Made by a program: the position numbers and the translations under genes
The notes under the pieces: model-generated
What the model was told of the DNA's origin: nothing
Databases searched by the model: none
What the model saw: the letters and a program-made list of their open reading frames with translations, nothing else
IMG/VR virus record: IMGVR_UViG_3300042924_001589
Span: 1-58,266 of that record
DNA from: a virus
Reading direction: 5' to 3' (one strand)
Length of the DNA stretch: 58,266 bases
Shown: positions 55,172-58,266 of the stretch, one piece after another
Position numbering within the stretch: the stretch's first letter is position 1
Layout of the letters: each line of letters begins with the position of its first letter

Positions 55172-55575
55172 TTGGAAGCCCTCACCACATCTTCGCCTTT
55201 AGTCACAACAACATGATCGCCCTCGACATCAACCCGCATTGGCATTTCCTTGCGATCAAGTTTGTCGAGCTTGGTAATGAGTTCCTTGATAACCGCAAAC
55301 TCGGGCTTCTCTTCCTTCTCTGTTGCCCCGGCAATACCGTTGAGCATGGAGATTAGGGCGGTCAGCGATGCACCGAGCAGACCCATCACAGCGGCGATCT
55401 TGTCGCTATCCAGTACAAGGCTAGACGCCACGCCGATAACAACGATGACGGTGATGTATTTAAGGCCATCCTTACCAATGGCCTTACCAGCCACATCCTT
55501 GGCAGATGAGTTTGCCTCAAGCCTGTTTAGTTCGGCTTGAACCTTAGCCTTGAAGAGTTCAATGTCTTCGCTCAT
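55168..55575 (-). CDS. Two-TM holin-like membrane protein
   Basis: 135 residues. Two hydrophobic segments (about 38-57, 'LKYITVIVVIGVASSLVL', and 62-82, 'AAVMGLLGASLTALISMLNGIAG') lie between charged ends. Part of the lysis cluster; may be a second holin or antiholin. ATGA overlap with the upstream small gene. Confidence 0.65.
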   Translation of the reverse strand: MSEDIELFKAKVQAELNRLEANSSAKDVAGKAIGKDGLKYITVIVVIGVASSLVLDSDKIAAVMGLLGASLTALISMLNGIAGATEKEEKPEFAVIKELITKLDKLDRKEMPMRVDVEGDHVVVTKGEDVVRASK

Positions 55576-55736
55576 TTGTCGGCCTTCTTGTTAAAGAGTT
55601 CAAACAAGGTCTTGACCTTTTCTTCCATTACCGCCACGCGCAGATCCAGCTTTGCCAGAACAATGATGAGGGTAATGATGGCCAGCATAATCGGCCACGC
55701 TTTGATGAGAAGTTCAACAACCCCTATCTCTGCCAT
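55572..55736 (-). CDS. Small single-TM membrane protein of the lysis cluster
   Basis: 54 residues, MAEIGVVELLIKAWPIMLAI continuing with ITLIIVLAKL, one transmembrane helix, then a charged helix 'DLRVAVMEEKVKTLFELFNKKADK'. Start ATG at 55736 overlaps the previous stop (TAATG) and its stop overlaps the next start (ATGA). Holin or spanin-like helper; not assigned. Confidence 0.7.
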   Translation of the reverse strand: MAEIGVVELLIKAWPIMLAIITLIIVLAKLDLRVAVMEEKVKTLFELFNKKADK

Positions 55737-55957
55737 TATTTGTCGGCCTTCTCATCCAACTTGTCGAAGATCTTGCTCAGCATGTTCTTGATGTCGTCTA
55801 TGTCGCGTTGATACGTGGTTTGAGTCACATAGTTCAACGGCATATTGCGAACGTCTTTATCCAATCGTTCGATGCTGCGCGTGATCTGATTAAGCGACCA
55901 GCCTCCAAAGAAGGCTGCCACACCGACCACAATGTTAAATAGCACTTGAATATCCAT
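55736..55957 (-). CDS. Small membrane protein of the lysis cluster
   Basis: 73 residues. One N-terminal hydrophobic helix ('VLFNIVVGVAAFFGGWSLN') followed by a coiled coil ('ITRSIERLDKDVRNMP...IKNMLSKIFDKLDEKADK'). The shared ending EKADK / NKKADK with the adjacent 55572 protein suggests duplication. Its organisation resembles phage Rz-like or holin-associated proteins, but no spanin motif is visible. Confidence 0.65.
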   Translation of the reverse strand: MDIQVLFNIVVGVAAFFGGWSLNQITRSIERLDKDVRNMPLNYVTQTTYQRDIDDIKNMLSKIFDKLDEKADK

Positions 55958-55972
55958 TCACATGCCTCGGTG

Positions 55973-56329
55973 TTATATCGGCTCACCATCAACGGTGATA
56001 GCAAACTCATCACTTACCGCAGCCGAGGCAGTGGGTTCAGTGATCACGGGCTGATCAGGGTCGACGGGTACTTCCGGATCAACCGGTTCCGTGACTTCAG
56101 GCGCGGTAGCTGCGTACTCACACTCCACCCAAGCCATCTCGCCGTGGTTCCAGTTCCATTGGAAACCGGGACGATCCTCGGGCTTCGGGTCACGCACCAC
56201 CCACTCTGCGTTCTCCCACCGGACTTCCTTGCCTTCCGGCGCTTCCGGCTTGGCGGGAACCTCGTACCAACCCTTGTTGTTGTCGATCTGCTCGACGGGG
56301 TAGTGGCCTTTGAAACTATACAGAGCCAT
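55973..56329 (-). CDS. Small tail-associated or virion protein
   Basis: 118 residues. 'MALYSFKGHYPVEQIDNNKGWYEVPAKPEAPEGKEVRWENAEWVVRDP' is Trp/Glu-rich, with an acidic Pro/Val repeat tail ('VTEPVDPEVPVDPDQPVITEP'). Similar short proteins follow large tail fibre genes in environmental phages; one possible role is chaperone or fibre tip. Function unproven. It comes directly after the LamG protein. Confidence 0.55.
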   Translation of the reverse strand: MALYSFKGHYPVEQIDNNKGWYEVPAKPEAPEGKEVRWENAEWVVRDPKPEDRPGFQWNWNHGEMAWVECEYAATAPEVTEPVDPEVPVDPDQPVITEPTASAAVSDEFAITVDGEPI

Positions 56330-56337
56330 AAGTCACC

Positions 56338-58266
56338 TTACAGGGTCAGGAACGCCGCAGTCGGCGGGGTGAAGTTGCTGGTGTAACGGGCGATGCCTTT
56401 GGTGATGCGGAGGTCGTCAATATAACCAGCCCAATCCGCGTCACCTGAAATGCCACTTGATCCAATACGAATCTGCGCCGCCGTGCCGTTATCAACGGAA
56501 ACATTAGTGGTGTTTGTAGACTCTAATATCCCGTTTACAAACAGTCGGAAAACGCCGTTATAACGAGTAATAGCAACGTGTTTCCAAGTGCTGTCATTAA
56601 ACGTTGTAGTAGAAACCAACACATCTGCAGGAGAAGCATTATTTATTCCAAGCGTAAATTTGTTGGGGTTTGCTGCGGTAGTCGTAGTTAGAATGTACTT
56701 TCCGCTTCCCCAAGCAGCGCCAGCGCCGTTACCAAACATACGAGCGCCTGTGCTTCCTTGCGATCCTGAGTAAACCCACATCTCAATGGTAAAATCAGCC
56801 GTGCCAAAAACAATGTTTTGAGTGGCAGGAATAGATAGGTAATCCCCCGTCCCATCAAAATACATTGACGACCCGCCGAATTTGCTCTGCGTCGTGCTGA
56901 TCTGCGCGTTGCCCACCGTCTCAAGGTCGTTCTTGGACGTAGCGTCGTAGATGCCTGCGTTGGTTCCGGCCAGCAACAACTGCGTGTTAGAGATAGCGGT
57001 AAGGGGTGCAGTCGGTGGCGTAAACGTGCCGGTGTAAACAGCCGATCCAGTAGCGCGGAAGTCAGCCAAATATCCCGTGAAGTTTTGCGTGGATACCGCA
57101 TCGCCGGTGGTTCCAACCCACCAATAGTCAGCCGTTCCAGTTACGGTGTTGTTACTCGTAAACGTGCCAGCCGAAACGCCGTTGATATACAGCGTGATGT
57201 TGTTGGAGCCGGTTCCGTTACGAACCAACGCGATGTGTGACCAAGCGTTTTTGATGTAATCGGCAGACGACTGAATGGCAGGGAATGTGCCAAACAACGC
57301 TACAACCCATTTGGTTGTTCCAGCAGACGAATGCCCACAGAAGATAGACACGCCCGTGCTAGACGGCCAAGAACTGTAGTTGTTGAAAACGCCTGCAAAC
57401 GCACTTGCTTGCGTCAACGGGTATGCCCAAAACTCAATCGTAAAATTGCCCGTAAACTGCAACGCCGACGTATATGCAAGGCGCAAGTAGTCCCCTGCTC
57501 CGTCGTAATACCCACTTCCGCCATACGTCGCTGCACTCCACGCTGCCGTGGGGTTGAACGGGCTGAAGGCTTGGACAGACACATCACCGTTGCGCGTGAT
57601 GGCAAAGGCGTTGGTGCTGTTGTCTACGAAACGGTTGCTCTGACAGGTCAGCAGGGAGGTGTTGGTGATGGCTGTAAGCGGCGTCGTGCTGGGCGTGAAG
57701 TTGGCCGTATACAAAGCCGTGCCTTTAACAACGCGGATATTGCTTTGGTATCCCGTTATCAGTTCGGTAGTGTTTGCGCTTCGGCCAATAGAGCAACTTT
57801 GATCGCTCCAGTTGGTTGAGTTGCTGACCGAGGCCACTTCGGTGCCATTGATAAAAGCCTTAAGCGTCGTCCCGCTTCTAGCAACAGCAAAGTGATACCA
57901 CTGGTTCAATCCAATGCTTGCGTTGACGTAAACAATGTTAGTGCTGCTATAAACCTGTAAATATCCACTGGTTACAACACCAATAAAGAACCCGGTAGGC
58001 GAGTTGTTTGACGCACGGAAATCAATCATGCACTGAGATGAATTAGATGATGTCAGGTAGAACCAACCTTCTACCGTAAAATCACCAGTTCCAAACTGAA
58101 ACGCCGTATTGTTTGCGGCAGTTAGATAATCCCCTGTACCATCAAAATAGTTCCCCCACCCCGTCTGCGAGAACGGCGAGAACGTACCCTGCGTGGTGTT
58201 GCCGTTGCGGGTGATGCTGAAGGCATTGGTAGAGGAGTCTAGGAACGTATTGTTCTGCGCTCCGTT
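56338..58266 (-). CDS. LamG-repeat tail or adhesion protein, C-terminal part (continues from base 1)
   Basis: The open frame runs to the right edge; the first ATG (58029) is internal. The part beyond 58139 duplicates 1-127. It encodes modules 4 (end), 5 and 6 of the LamG protein starting at 2161. Module 5 opens with 'QAFSPFNPTAAWSAATYGGSGYYDGAGDYL', nearly the same as module 2. Module 6 opens with 'ETVGNAQISTTQSKFGGSSMYFDGTGDYL', like module 3. The protein ends 'TPPTAAFLTL'. Confidence 0.85.
   Translation of the reverse strand, partial: NGAQNNTFLDSSTNAFSITRNGNTTQGTFSPFSQTGWGNYFDGTGDYLTAANNTAFQFGTGDFTVEGWFYLTSSNSSQCMIDFRASNNSPTGFFIGVVTSGYLQVYSSTNIVYVNASIGLNQWYHFAVARSGTTLKAFINGTEVASVSNSTNWSDQSCSIGRSANTTELITGYQSNIRVVKGTALYTANFTPSTTPLTAITNTSLLTCQSNRFVDNSTNAFAITRNGDVSVQAFSPFNPTAAWSAATYGGSGYYDGAGDYLRLAYTSALQFTGNFTIEFWAYPLTQASAFAGVFNNYSSWPSSTGVSIFCGHSSAGTTKWVVALFGTFPAIQSSADYIKNAWSHIALVRNGTGSNNITLYINGVSAGTFTSNNTVTGTADYWWVGTTGDAVSTQNFTGYLADFRATGSAVYTGTFTPPTAPLTAISNTQLLLAGTNAGIYDATSKNDLETVGNAQISTTQSKFGGSSMYFDGTGDYLSIPATQNIVFGTADFTIEMWVYSGSQGSTGARMFGNGAGAAWGSGKYILTTTTAANPNKFTLGINNASPADVLVSTTTFNDSTWKHVAITRYNGVFRLFVNGILESTNTTNVSVDNGTAAQIRIGSSGISGDADWAGYIDDLRITKGIARYTSNFTPPTAAFLTL
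58140..58266. repeat. Terminal direct repeat, right copy (circular junction)
   Basis: Identical to 1-127. It lies within the coding sequence of LamG module 4. A related but diverged copy of the same coding block occurs in module 1 (about 1925-2050). Confidence 0.93.

Overview
The window is a complete tailed-phage genome (Caudoviricetes) in circular form. The first and last 127 bases are identical (1-127 = 58140-58266), so the unique circle is 58,139 bp, and one large minus-strand reading frame runs in phase across the junction. The gene set is that of a short-tailed (podovirus-like) phage: a long P22-type portal, a Mu gpT-like HK97-fold capsid protein, two adaptor-like proteins, a gp10-like tail-nozzle candidate and a set of large ejection-type proteins. 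I see no integrase, tail tape measure or tail sheath. The host cannot be named. The near-consensus sigma70 promoters, strong Shine-Dalgarno (SD) sites, a 3-TM holin of the GTA type and TonB-box-like motifs suggest a Gram-negative bacterium, probably a proteobacterium. The sequence resembles environmental phage contigs.

Late region, minus strand. It runs from TerS (19770) and TerL (17823) down through portal, a GroES-like co-chaperonin, a putative scaffold, the capsid protein, a strong terminator, small virion proteins, adaptors and tail proteins. It then crosses the junction in a roughly 1,320-residue protein with six LamG modules. It continues from 56338 through four small membrane or holin-like genes, a GIY-YIG homing endonuclease, a GH24 lysozyme, tail proteins and three putative ejection proteins, and ends in a 2,339-residue polyvalent protein with metallopeptidase, ADP-ribosyltransferase-like and LPD38-like regions.

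Early region, plus strand, 18.6-29.4 kb. Many small, tightly packed genes include an amidoligase next to a class-II glutamine amidotransferase, a metallopeptidase-like protein, a PD-(D/E)XK nuclease and a ribbon-helix-helix protein. Three promoters here carry the same GTATATAC dyad in the spacer. Nine copies of a second palindrome, CATAACAWTGTTATG or a close variant, lie between genes and often contain the upstream stop codon. A strong consensus promoter at 19869 reads into about 575 bases with no normal gene, which may be a structured RNA or leader.

Replication and recombination, 29.3-36.1 kb. A minus-strand primase-helicase lies next to a very AT-rich, palindromic segment (candidate origin). 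A RusA-like resolvase follows. A divergent promoter then drives a plus-strand cassette of Cas4/RecB-like exonuclease, DUF1071/Sak3-type annealing protein and a small SSB-like protein. A metallophosphoesterase lies on the minus strand. No DNA or RNA polymerase gene is recognisable, so the phage probably uses host polymerases.
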